The notes under the pieces were generated by a model that was not told the DNA's origin, did not search any database, and saw only the letters and a list, made by a program, of their open reading frames with translations. The position numbers and the translations under genes are program-made. Of a stretch of 64,000 bases of DNA, positions 45,499-60,400 are shown piece after piece. Origin of the DNA: Cloeon dipterum (taxonomy: Eukaryota; Arthropoda; Insecta; Ephemeroptera; Baetidae); assembly GCF_949628265.1 (NCBI RefSeq), contig NC_088786.1, positions 39,577,681 to 39,641,680 of the forward strand, given 5' to 3'. The number at the start of each line of letters is the position of its first letter. Position 1 is the first letter of the stretch.

Positions 45499-48400
45499 AT
45501 GGCGACGTCGGAGGAGGTCGGAGACTTCGAGTACAACCAAAACGACCTCATTGGTCACGGCGCCTTCGCCGTCGTCTTCAAAGGACGCAAAATTAAGGTG
45601 AGATCACATTATTTGCAGGGGTAAATTACCGGGCACACCCTTAATTGGGCCAAATTGGGGCAGTGACAGCCGGTTTTTGCTGCGCATCGAGTGACTAATT
45701 CGCCGACAAGCAAATAATAATAATTACATACGAGTGGAGGTGCTCCTTTTCCGTTTTGTTTGCATAATTATTACGCATTATTTGCCGTGTATGTGTTTAT
45801 TTATTTTTATTTTCGTCCTCGCTCGCACGTGTGGTGTTCTTTGCGATTATTTATTAACTGACGCAATCTGCGTCAGATGTGGCGGAATGAGAGTTACAGC
45901 GAGTGAAATTGTGCCTAATTTGGACTCGTCAAAACACTCACCAAAGTGGCTACATTCAAATCAGTTTTTTTCGGGCTAGAAACCCTAAAAACATTTTTAA
46001 AATTAATTTTGGACAGTTAAAAATAAGAAAATTAATTTTTCGATCGGTTTTTGTCCAGTGTTTGTTTATTTCTCAACGTATGAAACGTTGTTTTGAAATG
46101 TCTGTTACCTGCGTGCGTCTCTAAACCGCAATCACGCTTTGTTTTGTTCGTTCAGACCTTCGAATGATAATAGACAAGCGCTTTATCTGTTCAGGAAATT
46201 CCGTTTTCGTCGTTGTTGTTGCCGAAATTTATTTGTTGCCCCGTTGAAATGATCTTCTCCTTCATTTTGTCGAGGCCTCGGTGGCTGTGCTGTGACACAC
46301 TGAAATTAGCTCGACACAATTATTACTCTGTGGCGGCGGTCTCGTTGCAAAAGCAAACGAACAGCTCTCTCTGTCTCTCTATCAATAGCATTGTTTTCGC
46401 ACCTTTATCTGTGGTGCTGTGCGCCCATTTCCCTGCATAATAATTCGACTGTTGCCGACGGGAAGTAGCAGAAAAGTTGTCGCGATAATTAGCGCAGCTG
46501 CCGTCGCCGTTTATTGCGTGCAACACACAGCTTTACTTTCTATATACGCATGCATTATTGCACACTTAACTGATGCCGGCAAATTTATTCCATCTGCTAA
46601 CTGCTATTTCTTGTGGCTTTCCTTTTTTCCCGGCAATGATTTAATTTTATCTCAATGGGATCTGACAATTTAAATTTTTTCGTCCAGTTTGCGCATCAAA
46701 ATGGCCGCCGTAAGCGTCTAAACAGTTAAAAATTGAATTTTGGTAGCATTTAAATTTCCCGCCTATAATTTCAGAATCTCACCGCCAGGTTTTGACGATT
46801 TTAATTCAGATTTCAATCGGATTTGAAGCAAAATTTAATTTTTCCCATCAGCGGGGTCCAGATTTGCGATGAAATTGGTTCGTACTGCGCAGATCCAAGA
46901 TGGCGTCTGAACGTGGGAAGCAAAAAGCTCTTTTTGGATTGCCGTTCGTGTGTCAAGAGTTCGTTTTTACGATCCAAAAGACACAATTAGAACAATAATG
47001 CAAATTACGTCACAATTTCACGCCACCGGACGCCACATCTGCGCGTCGCACGAATCTGGACCCCGCTGACTTCCATTTTCCCCCGTCAGACCCTATTGGC
47101 GGCCATATTTGCGCGGCAATTGCGTTCGCGTTGCAATATATATTTATCCGTAAAGTGGGTTAGCAATTAGGCGAAGGTGCCAATTGCAATTGGAATTAGC
47201 TTTGGGCACAGTTTCAATAATTTCTTTTGCTGTTCTCTCGAAGTCTCGATAAAGACACGGCACTTGACTCCGCGTTCGCTGTGCCGAGCTGATAAAAAGC
47301 AGAGCAGCCTTGCTAATCGATAATGCCCGTGAATGCTGGCGTCCACGCCGCCGAGGAAATGCCAATTACTCGAACCGACCAGAAAATTAAATGCCGCAAC
47401 ACTCACAGACTCGTGTTTCTTTTCGAAATTCCTTCTCGAGAAACAGAGAGAGAGATCGAAAAGCGTTTTAAAAATAAACTGCAAGAGGAAGAGGCGAATT
47501 GACACAAACAAACGCCGCAATGGGGGACTTTTGAGGGAAAGAAATTAAATAAATCAGCGGGAGGTATGGCTCGAAAAAAATGGTCACGTGAAAATGCGCG
47601 AAAATAATCAAAATTTGTGGACTAATTGTGTCTTTTGGATCGTAAAAACAATCTCTTGACACTCATACGGCAATCCATTGTTTCCCACATTCAGACGCCA
47701 TCTTGGATCTGCGCAGAGCAAACCAATTTTATCGCAAATCTGGACCCCGCTGAAATAAATCAAAAATTATTTTTACTGTTTAAATTTAGCATGTTATTTC
47801 CGGAGAATAAAATGAAGGTCTCTTCCCTCGAAAAACAAATTAATTTTATGGCCCTTGTTTAAACTTTAAACGCGTTTCGCTAGACAGAAATATATCTTTC
47901 TGTTGGTTGCCTTGCACATTGTTTTCCTGATTTTTTTTAATTGCTCCGTTCACGGCGCAGTGCTCGTCGAATGGAATCGAGTCAAAGACCCTGCCTGTGA
48001 TGTTGTGAATGCATTTGAACCGACCGAGTTCTTGAGTTTGTTGTTGCTCTCGGCCTCAGGAAAATCATGTATAGATGGGAAAATACAGATAATTTCGGCC
48101 TGCTCGAGCGTGACCGACGCGAAAACATAATTTAATCGTTTACGACCGTGCAATCCACACTCGTTTCCCTTCGCTCGCTCGATCAAACACTGAAAAACAA
48201 TTTTAATTTTAAAACCAGACGAGTTTATCGAATGTCGTTTGAAGGAATCCCTTTTTTCAAAAGTCACAATAAGGAAGTGGTGAAAAAAAAACGGCTCTCG
48301 ATTCTATTTCGAGGAGCGACGAGTTTGGACGTTGAGATGTTGTTTTTTCTCTCTTCCGCGAACGAAAGGCGCGCGCGGAGTGAAGAAAGGCCGTCGTCGT

Positions 48401-51400
48401 CGTCGGCAGAAGTGTTTCATTTATTTTCTGATGCAACAGTTGTCTAAAATTCGCTCCAGCTGGCCTCGATCGTGCGAGATGCGTTGCAGATGTCCGTCCG
48501 GCTCTTTGCAGGTGTTCTGCAAACAAACCCGTACCACTCCTTTTCCACATCGCGCATTTATATATAATTATTTTTCTATTTATTTATTCCTTCCCGCCGC
48601 GCTTGTTTACTCGCGCAATGAAATTGCCTTTTCTGCGTCGAAGGATTTGCCAATTTACTTTTATCCACTCAAGGGAAATGGGAAAAAATGTGCTGCTTTT
48701 GATGAATTTCTTATAAAAAAATGGCGCAAAAGCCTAAATGTTCCATTGCTCCTTTCATTACACTACTGGAGGCCGAATGCTTCTGTTGTGTTTACTTTAG
48801 TAACAGCTGATTAGCCCGGTAATTGGCGAATCGACCGTTAGATGGCACATCAGGCTGATGGAAATGGAACAAAATACGCGGGAATGAGATTATCAGGTCG
48901 GCACGCCCCTTTTTTGATGCTTCTGAATGGCCGCTGGACTGTCTAATGATTGGCCTCAGTTATTCGATGCCATATTGAATTCTGACCGGCGGGAAAACCA
49001 ACACAGATCGCAACCCGGCCCCCGGTGGGAATTTTGGCTGCGCAGTAGGTTTGAATTCGTTTCACGCATGCGCAGTAGTAAGTTTCAGCCTCCCTGTGAG
49101 ATGAAGAAGCGATCTAAACATACTGCGCATGCTTAAGATGTGCACAAGTTTCCTGCGCAGCTTCAAAATGGGCGAATATTCAAATAACTATAAATTTTGA
49201 TGCAGCGGGAATTGTGAATCGCTTTTATTGTACCAATACAGGATTACATTCGAAATTGCTTAACTCTCGATTATAGTCAGAATGTTTTTCTATGATCAAG
49301 TGTGAATATTTAATAAAGACATACAATAGAAGGCACTTAACTCTTGTTAGTTAGGATAGGATGTTATTTTTGTAATAATAACTATTTGTTCAAATGTACA
49401 AATTTCGTGAAATCATTGTTCACTCCAATGCTCTTAGAATGTGTCGTCTCTTGGGCGGTAACCACATTTGCTTTTAAGCATGGACTCAATAGTCCTCGGG
49501 TTACTTGAGACTTACTTTTCCACATGTTAACAACGGGCTTGCGTGGGAGTGGTTGGCAGAATGAGTGTGGTAAGAAATAATGATTTCACTGAGCTTACTA
49601 TTTCTTTTCTTAAATTCACTTTTGGGACTTTTGGCAAGTCGAATTCATTTAATGTTAAATCCTGTCTGTATTCCGGTATAGTGCTCTCAATTTAGTTGAT
49701 TTAATTTGTTTCACGCATGCGCATTAATGAGTTTTAGCCTGCCTGTGAGATGAAGAAGCGATCTGAACGTACTGCGCATGCTTAACATGCGCACAAGTTT
49801 ACTGCGCAGCTTCAAAATGGGCGAATATTCAAACAGCTTTAAATTTCGACGTCATATACTGACTTCTGACACTCAGGAACCTGGTCACCGGTGCATTTTA
49901 CTTTATTGACACGCCCCCTTTTAGAGTAATCGGATGCCAACAGATGGCACCACCGTTGATTTCAAATTTAACGCTGCTGAAAACGAAATTGGCGTTACAT
50001 AATCGATTTTAGTCGTTTTTTTCGATTTGCTCTAATTTTACGACCTATTTTGTTTTATTAACTATCCAGAAATGCCCTAAGTATTTCAAATCCAGGCATT
50101 TTTGCGGTTTTGTAATGGCAACTCATTCATCGAGTGACGCAACGTGAATTTCCATTGTAACATCAACTCGCAATTTAATTTTCTCTCAGTCAGATTGTGC
50201 GAATTCACAGTAAACAACACTGATAAGCGAAAAGTCCGACTACTTTTTCTTATTGTCAGACCATATAAAGAATCAGGAAGACATACATCTTCTGCTTTCA
50301 CTGACAAACATTTATTCAAATAACGAGGTCGGAAAAATCCAGTATGACCAGAGTGCAGCAGGTGGACTGAAAGAAAGAAAGAAAGTTGCATTCTTTTTTG
50401 CCGCGCGCGCGTTGATCCGTTTGCATCCGCATAAAGCATCCGCGCCCGCCCGGCGACTCAGTCAGCCAGTCAGTCAGTCTGGCAGTGTGTGTGCACGTGA
50501 ATGACGCGTGAGAGCACACGCATGGCCTCCAAAAGTCGTTCGCACGTGTATTCTGCTCGAACCCGTTCCCAATAATCTTCCTCTGCGCCGAGCTGCTTGC
50601 TGCTTGTGCTTGGTCCCATTACCAAACAACGCAACTCGAAATAAACAAATGCGCTGTTACGTAATCGACCGCGTGTATGACTAATTGAGAATCTTTACTC
50701 GTCACTCTTGACGTGGCAGTGCCTAAAAATAATCAAACACTTCTCAAAATTTTTATAATTTTAATTAAAATCCTATTAGAAAATATTTTTAGAGATTTAA
50801 AATCGATAAAGATGCTCTGGGGCTGCAGATGTTATGTGAAAATTTCAAAAAATATTTTTCCCTGATTTTCTGTTAAGTTTAAAAATTAAAAATAATTTTT
50901 TAGTGATTAACACCGGGGTCCGGATTGCGATCTGAGTTGGTTCCCGCCCGTCAGAAGTCAATATGGCGTCGAAATGTATAGTTTATTTGAATTTACGCCC
51001 CTTTTGAAGCTGCGCAGTAAACGTTTGCGCATCTCAATCATGCGCAGTATGTTCAGATCGCTTCTTCATCTCACAGGGAGGTTGAAACTCATCACTGCGC
51101 ATGCGTGAACCAAATTAAAACCTTCTGCGCAGTCGAAATTCCCACGAGGGGTCCAGATTTTGATCTGTGTTGGTTTCTTTCCGGTTAGAACGTCAAAATG
51201 GCGTCAAAGTAATGACGATTTTCAAAGTGATTAAATTAATTCGCCCATTTCCAAGCTGCGCAGTAAACTTGTGCGCATCCTAAGCATGCGCAGTAGGTTC
51301 AGATCGCTTCTTCATCTCACAGGGAGGCTGAAAATCATAACTGCGCATGCGTGACCCAAATTAAAACCTTCTGCGCGGTCGAAATTCTCACAGGGGGTCC

Positions 51401-54400
51401 AGATTTTGATCTGTGTTGGTTCCCGCCGGTCAGAACGTCAATATGGCGTCAGAATAATGGCGGCCAATCAGGATACAATCAAGCGAGCAATCAGAAGCGT
51501 CGAAAAAGGGGCGTGCCGACCTAATAATTACATTCCCGCGTATTTTGTTACATTTCCATCAGCCTAACGTGCACATCTAACGGTCGATTCGCCAATTACC
51601 GGGCTAATCAGCTTGTTTGTAACTTTCCCGCCGCACTCCACCAGCCGCCATTTCTGCGCGTCGCGTGAATCCGTGAATCCAGCCCCGTTGGTAATAATAA
51701 CAAATATTCTTGAAGATTTTCCACGGTCAAAGCTCGTTTCGTCTATTTTAAATTAATTTTAACCTCATTTTATAACAAAAAACCATCAAAATAAAAAACA
51801 ATCAGGTCATTGGCCCAATTTGCAAGTAATTTTCAGCCTGTTTACAACCTACAGACCGCAATATTGGTTAATTGCACTTGCACGCGGCAGGTAGCAACAA
51901 GTCAACAAGCGCAGCGTGCTTTCCGAATGCGACACCGCGAATCAGGTTCGAATTATCCGTGAGACAGGCACTCAGGCTGGCAACTGCAGCACTCACTCGC
52001 TCAATAAAAATAATTGTACACGTGAGAGCAGAGAGCCGAAGGCGCACACGATGCTGCCAGCCAGCCAGCCAGAAGCCAGAATTGCCGTTTCATGCATCCC
52101 GGCAGGCGGGCAGACAGACAAACCGGCCATTTGAAACAACACACACACACAGCAGCGGAAAGTTCAATGCACCCGCACTGCAGTGTGCTGGTCCAGGTGT
52201 TTCTTTTTCTTGAGTGCATCTGCACTGAAAATTTTGTTTTTATTAATTAGGGAAAGATTCAAAGTTGTCTCCCTACTGAATCAACTCGCCTAAAATAGGA
52301 CTGATGTAATTGGAATTATTGTTTTGTTGACTAATCGAGAAAGGCTGGAGATGTTTTGCTCCTTCGAGTTGGTTGATAAACGCAAGAGATTGTTGAACTA
52401 GTGCAGCAGGGTGCACACGCACGCTCTCTCACGATAAATCTTGCTCTTGTGACCCACTCTCCTTTCTTCTTCTTCTTCTAGCATCGGGTTACGAACCTGC
52501 TCGATTTAATGCCTTTATGGAACTACCACATTCTCAACGTCTTTTTCTGCATCTTCACAAGATCGAGTTTTGTTGCGGCCATGAATTGACACTTTTTTTC
52601 GGTTTGGTGGTCAACCAGCGATCTTTTCTCACAAAACGGTGAATTAATTTTTTTCTGGCGAGCTGCACGAATGCAATTTATTGAGCCAGCAGAGGGTAAC
52701 TTTTGACTAACGGACGCACGCAATTTTAAATATTCGTGTCAAAATTGGTAATTTTTTCATATAGAAAAGTGTCTGTTTAATTTTGAGGACTGTCTCGTTA
52801 CTTGAAATCTGATTTTAATTCCCGAAAAAGAGTTTCACACACTGTTGGACAGATCTCGACGAGAGGAATTGAATTGAATTAGAGAAAATTTGAAACAATT
52901 GACCAGTTGCATAAACCCTTAGTTATTGAAGCCACCAACAGATGGTGCAACCACAGACTTTCTTAAAAATTTATTTTAAGCGGTTTTAAGGCATTTCCGC
53001 TGCGATTTCAGACTCAATCTAGCTATTTTGCTTCTTTTAATTAATTTGCTTTTCTGTTGACGTGCTGAAAACCAAAATCGGTTCAGCCATTCGCCGTAGA
53101 AACGTTGGAAAAGATTTTTTTATTTCAAAAAATAGTTTTTCACGATTCTACGGCGAATGGCTGAACCGATTTTGGTTTTCAGCACGTCAAAAAATAGCAA
53201 ATTAATTGAAGAATGCACGGTAGCTAGATTGAGTCTGATATCGCAGCGGAAGTTAATTAAAATCGAAAGTCTACGGTGGCGCCATCTGTTGGCGGCTTCG
53301 AACACTTAGGGTTTATGCAACGGGTGAATTATTTCTCTAGCAAGGTCCTCAATTAAATGTTTATTAAATTCTGTCAAAAACTTAAATAAATTTCAACTTG
53401 AAAATCGGTTTTTTTATCAATTTATCTAATTAAAAATTAAAATCAATCACAATTTGACCAAAAATCCCGGAAATGTTCTTCAACTCCCTTCGTTACACCC
53501 CTTGATTATTAAACTGGTGGGGGAAACGCGTTTTTAATCCGCCAACAGATGGCACCACCGTTAAATTTCAAATTTCACTTCCTATTTCATACTTAAAACC
53601 TTCTTCCTGTGCATCCTTTGCTTTAAAAAATTAATTTAACGTGCTGAATGCCTTGAAACATTGTTTCTTAGGTTTCCTTCTCGATTTACGGAACTGATTT
53701 ATCAAACTCCTTTCTGTAAAATGTCAAAATAATTGAAATAATTGATCAAAGACAATAATAAACGATCAGGGTTAACCGGCTGTGACGGTTACATTATTCG
53801 TTCGTTCGTTGGTTGCTCAACCCACGCGTCCAGCGGCAATGAATTTAAATTGCCCTCACTCGCCGTAATATATACTTTTACTGCTTCACAATGGCATCTA
53901 CCGAGAAAGAAATCCTCCGCTCGAAAACAACAACAATAACAAATTCCCAAAATCCGGCGCAGTTTGGCGAAGAAACTGCGTCGTCGTCGTCGGCGTTATT
54001 AGGCCACGAGAGTAGATGACCCGAAAATAATGGCGCGGCTGACCCAGACATTGAAGAAAGCCAGATGATGCGATCCTCTCCTCAATCAGCACGGGGAATT
54101 TATATCAAAAAAGAGAACACTCGCTGCCTGCTCTCGTCATTCGAGATAATAAAAAAGGTTATCTCGGTGATTCATCAGACTTCTTGTTGCCAATGATGCT
54201 GACATCGTGACTGTGGTTAAAATTTGCAAGGAGTGAATGAACTTCTAAATATAATTCTTCAGTAATAGCTAGAACATGACTTGTGTTTATTTGAATTAAA
54301 TTTAATATTTAATCTCAAGGTTTTTGTGTCATTAATTTTGTGTAACCGGTTTTTACGAATATATAAATAATTGCTTCCTTGAATTAAAAATTATTCGGAT

Positions 54401-57400
54401 TGATTTTGTGTTGCAGAGCCCGTCTTGCGTGGTAGCTATTAAAAGGATCACCAAGAAGAACCTGGCCAAATCGCAGAACCTGCTCGGCAAGGAGATCAAA
54501 ATCCTGAAGGTGAGCAAAACATTGAAAACATGCCATGCAGATTCCAACCGGAATAGCAAATAAATAAACAATTTGTTATGCAACACGACAGCTGTTTGTG
54601 TTGCATCCGTAAAAGGACCGCCCAAGGAAATATTTTCTCAAAATGCGACTAATCCGACAGAGTGGCCTTGCCAATTCTTCTCGAGTTTTTTTTTTGTTCG
54701 TTCGTCTCGAAGTTTCTCCCATTTTGACTTGCAAATATCTATCTGCTTCCTGGTCCGAATGTATTCCATCGGCGGGGCACCACAATGGTGTCTAGATATA
54801 GAAATAAATTTAAAGGACGGCATTGACATATGATGAGAATTAAGACAGTGCCTTTCTCTCGCGCGCCAAGGTCGCTCGCTCGACCCGGCGAATCCATACA
54901 GCGAGCGAACCAACAAACGAGTCGTGCGGTTGACGCAGCCAGCCCAAGCCCACCTTATCTCTCCGCGAGCGCAGAGCATCCTCTAGCCCTTAGAATAATT
55001 CATATGAAACGCCGGGGGGTCGTCCATTTTAAACTCTGGCCTTTCGAGTACCGAAATAAACCGCGCAACAATAGGGGGTAATTTTGTCCTTAACATTACG
55101 CTCCCTTGAAGACACACAATGTGAACAGGATGGACGGTTAAAAACGTTAAAATGCTTAATTTTTAAATTAAATGGTCTAATTAAATTAATTAATGGCATT
55201 CCGGGAAAATTAAAGACGGTCTTTGACGAAGTTTCTGAGCTCACCAATCGATTCCTGAGGGTCGAATTAGGTAGAAAATATATTTTTTCCGACCATAACG
55301 TACATCGCGACGTGCGAATTTTTTTCCCGCCAAAACAATTTGAATGCGAGAAGTGCGCATGCGTCAGAGCTGGCTGGATTTGACAAAGAAGTAATGGTCT
55401 CTCTGCAAGTGCTCGAACCAGCTCTCACGCATGCGCAGTTCTCGCAAATACGTTTATATTGTTTTGGCGGGAAAAAGGTTCTTACGTCGCGCTCGACTTT
55501 TTGGTCTGAAAAACTATCCACTTTACCTAATTCGACCCTCAGGAATCGATTGGTGTGCTCAGAAACTTCTTAAAAGATGGTATTTAATGCCAAAATGCCA
55601 CGTGGATGGTTGAATTTCTCTTGATTAATTTTATTAACAGTGTTTCTTATTTTATATTCCATAAACGGCATTGAAAATTAATGTCTATTTGGGTCTGGAA
55701 GTTCTGAATTCTCGGATAATAGTTTATTAACTTGATAAAATTTAATTTCAGTGTGTTTTGGTTCATATAAATATCATTGTACCGCACTGTAATTAAAAAA
55801 TCTCCTCTTTATTTTGAAACTCATATCAATTTATGTAATCGCAGTTCAAAATATGCAACCCGGCTAGTAAATAAATAAATAAATGAGCAGTGCTGCTTTT
55901 GGCGTTTGTGTGGCTTGGCTGGCTGGCTAGCTTGAGCTCGCTCGCTCGCTCGGCGTAATTACCGAGTTGGAACCAAGGCTGCGCGAGGGATCAAATGGCT
56001 CGCTGCGAAAACTCACTCGCTCGCTCGCCCGCTCCTCGCTCGGCGATTTTTATTGCACGGCTGACACCCACAATTTATTTCGGCTCCTTTTTCGGACGCA
56101 CTGCGAGGATTGCGGAAGGCGGGCGGGCGGGCTGCCGGGTCATTATGCCGCTGGCTGGCTCTTCAAACTTCAAACACACACACATGCGGAGATCGGGACC
56201 TTGGATCGCGCGCGCGCACACACGAGTGCCTCTATATTTAGCAGCCGCGCCGCGGCCGCAATTTCTTCATTCATGCATTGTGCGAATAATTATGACAGCT
56301 TGTGCGTCTGACTCGAAATTGATATTATTTTAAATTAATAATTCTTCACGGCTGAGTGTTTCTCTTAGCATTGAGCTAATCGTTTCTTTCTGTTGTAGGA
56401 GTTGACCGAGCTGCATCATGACAACGTCGTGGCTCTCCTGGACTGCAAGGTAAACAAAGGCAATTTCCTCACGCGATCGAACGATCTCTTCATGGTGCAA
56501 ATAGAAATAATAACGCACTGCAGCCCTCCCGCCCGCCGCGCGTGAGGTCAACCACTAGAATAACAATTACCATTACACGATTCATCTCTGCGTTCACATC
56601 CCACACACGCAATTATTACACACTTCATTGCTGCTTGATAAAAAAAAGAATTATTCAATGTAATGCGCGACTCGTTCCCCCTTATTCAGACACGTGTTTA
56701 TCAGGTTTTTAGGCGTATACTGATTTAAAATTTAAATTGCTTTGCATTTATCTTCCGGCTTGTTTACATAAATGATTTTTTTATCTAAATTTAACCGCCA
56801 AAATGCGGTAGTTTAGTTTGTTTTTGACAGGGACTGTTTTAAACCTCAGTGCAGTTTCCCGGGAAATTTAAAAAGGGGGCGTGTCAAGGTAAAAACCGCG
56901 TAAAATGTAAAAATCTTTGGCTATGAATGAAATTAACGGGTGAAATCCATTGAAAAATTCATCTTCATTGCGATTAATCGGTATTTTTGTCGATATCGTT
57001 AGAAAAATCGATTTTAAAATTAGACAAAATTATATTAATTTCATGATTCTTGCTCCAGATGTCTCTTTCAAGTGGTAAAACTGTCTACGTAATGATTAAA
57101 TTGAACAAAAAGAGATTTTTTAGCTACCAGCAACGCGTAATTGAAGGGGCGTGGTTTCCCGGGAAATTTAAAAAGGGGGCGTGTCAAGGTAAAAAACGCG
57201 TAAAACGTAGAAATCTGAAGTTTTTACTGAAATTAACGGGAGAATCCATTGCAATATTCATCAGTTAGTTGATTAGCCGGCATTTTAGTCGATATCGTGA
57301 GAAATATTCATTTTTAAACTGAGACTGAATATTTTTAAATCAGAAAATTTCAAGATTTGTGCTTTATATGTCTCTTAAAGTGCAAAAACGGATCACAAAG

Positions 57401-60400
57401 AGATTATTTAGACCCTAACAACGCGTCAAATTATATTATTCACCAATTTTCAGAGTGCGTTAGTGGTTTTTTCCTAGGAAATTAAAAAAGGGGCGTGTCA
57501 AGCGAATTTTTCAGCCATAAACTATTACGGCAGGCATGTTAACTCCGAGTTTTCTTGCGTTCCGGCATTGAAAATATATTGAATTTGTTATGCAACCATT
57601 TATTTATTTATTTATTTATTCCTCTTACACCATTATAAAACGCTGAATTATGTTTCAGGAAACGCCGATCTACGTGTACCTGGTGATGGAGGTGAGATAA
57701 CGATTCCTCCGCATAACTGAGACCCTCTTGAATAACCAATTCCGTGTTTGATTTCTTTCAGTATTGCAACGGTGGCGACTTGGCGGATTATCTGCACGGT
57801 AAGATTATATAATATTAATATTCTTACATCGATGCAAACTACGAAAAATTATAATTATTTATTCATCAAATATTTATGCCAAAATCTAGCTGTTGAAAAC
57901 AATACCTTAAGGATTTCAGCGAATTTCTTCTTCTGGTGCCACCAGTTTTTCTATCTCGACGGTTGAGAAAAACAGAAGAAATGCTCACTAATTTTATTTT
58001 TTATTTTTTTGTAGCTCATATTTTTTGTTCTGCTTTTATTAAGTCACGATATAAATTTGGCACAATTTTTTTTTTTACTTTCATGTGAGGAAAATGATGC
58101 AGTTTCACGAAAAATCTCCCTATTTCCGTTTAGAGGTTTTCAAGGGTACGCAAATTTCTTTCGGAATGCTTTTGATGCGGAGCGTGTTTATATTAATTGA
58201 TATTTTTTATGTGCAATCGGCAGCCAAGGGGACGCTGAGCGAGGACACGATTCGACTCTTCCTGCGGCAGCTGGCCGGCGCGATGAAGGCGCTGCACGCC
58301 AAGGGCATCGTCCACCGCGACCTGAAGCCGCAGAACATCCTCCTCAGCCACAACATCACCAGTGCAAAGTCCTGCCCGCAGCCCCACGAAATTAGACTCA
58401 AAATCGGTGCGTTTCAAATTAATGATTTTTTTTAAATAAAATTAATTTTCCTTCTGGGTTCAGCGGACTTTGGGTTCGCCCGATTTCTGCAGGACGGCGT
58501 GATGGCAGCCACTCTTTGCGGATCTCCGATGTACATGGTAATAATAATTCGAGAAATTTCTTTAACGCAATAATTGCAATTTAATCGGTTCAACGAGGAC
58601 TTTTATTGCACCTAAATCCGATTAGATAAAACAAAAACACGGTGAAATGTGCCAGAAACGCAATAATGAACTAGTTTCCACTAGGTTTTAATCAAAGAAA
58701 TTCGGCAATCTTTTGTTTTAAACTGGGTTGATTGCGTCAAAGATACAGAAAGACATCCAATTTAAATATTGCGATCTCGATTATTGGAAACAACAGAAAG
58801 ACGCGTCGTCGTGCTGATGCTGATAACCACTTTGCGAGGCGTTGAACTTGAATCGAGATTAAAGAAAACATGCTGCTTGTTATTCACACGGATTTCCCGA
58901 GAAAAATTAACAAGAAGGTTCTAGCGTATATTTCAGACTTATGCAAAATGTTTTTTTTTTCAGGCTCCAGAGGTGATTATGTCGCTGCAGTACGACGCCA
59001 AAGCCGATCTCTGGAGTTTGGGCACGATCGTGTTCCAGTGCCTGACTGGAAAGGCGCCCTTCCAGGCCCAGACGCCGCAAGCTCTCAAACTTTTCTACGA
59101 GAAAAACGCCAACCTGGCGCCAAAGTAAGTTTTTTCTTGATTTTCCCTACATAAACCTATCTTCCCGTGTAATAAAATCGCCATTTTTGCGAAATTTGGC
59201 GCAACTTGGAAATCAAATTTCTGGATTAAAAAATTAAATTAAATCATGTACTTCAAAATTGCGCAGATTTTGGGGCCTAAAAAATGGAGAATTTCACGGC
59301 CAGTCTGATGAACTTTGGTTTTCCGTCGTGCGACCCATAGGAGCCGAGTAATTAATTTTTAAAGTCGAAAAAACGCGATTTGTGACACTTGCCAACTGTC
59401 GTTTTGGGGGCCCAGGCGGGGCCCTATGGGCCTGTCGGCGATGATTTTAGTACTAATCGACCCTCCATGGCAAGGCACGTCTGCCTGTGTTTGATTTTTA
59501 AAAATCGGACCATTTTCTGAATTTTTAAAAAAATATATCGGCCGATTTTTCAAAAAAAGTCAAAATTTTAAATGGCTTCCGCTGGTCTAGGGCGAAACTT
59601 GGAAAAATTGCCTCTCAATCGACGCGAAATTTATCTTGGATCATTTCAGATCAAATACGAGCCCATAAAATTAAAATCCTCGGAGGATATATTTTTTTAA
59701 CTTTTTAAAAGCGTGATATCTTAGCATGGGAAATAATTTTTTTTTTCCAAACAGGGAATCTAAAGTTTTTTAACGACTTCATTACACGCTAAAGACAACT
59801 GCCGGTCTAGAAACCAATTTTCAGATTTTTTGCGGCCATAGAAAAATTAAAATTAATTATTTTCTTGGATTTCTTGGCTTTTCGACTCGTGCTAAAATGG
59901 ATTTATTTTTCTTAAAATTCAACCGTTTGTCCGATGGTCGACCGCGACCCCTCATTAGACAGGTCTCAGACGGGGCTTTGACCTGCGGTACCTTAACGAC
60001 CTTTTTTCAGGGTACCCCGACCTGATATTTGCTCCAAGACCAGTTCTTAATGCGTTTTTTCACTAAATGTGAGTTACTAGGCAAAGATTTGTAGTTTTGC
60101 GAGCGCCGACGCTTATTTTTGGGTCTTTTTGGACAATTTCGCCTCCTCGACAGTCAGTTAAAAGCGCCCGTCGGGAAGCCCGTGGGGCGCAATCCACCTA
60201 TTATTTTTAAAAATTACAATTTTGTCCCACAGGATTCCGTCTGGGACGTCGCAGGATCTGGCCGACCTTCTGATGGGTCTGCTGAAGCGCAACGCGAGGG
60301 ACCGGATGGACTTTGACCAATTTTTCGGCCATCCCTTCCTGAAAAAGGGCTCGGTGCGCAGCCCGAAGAGCTCGACGGCGCCGATGGCGGTGCCCTCGCG

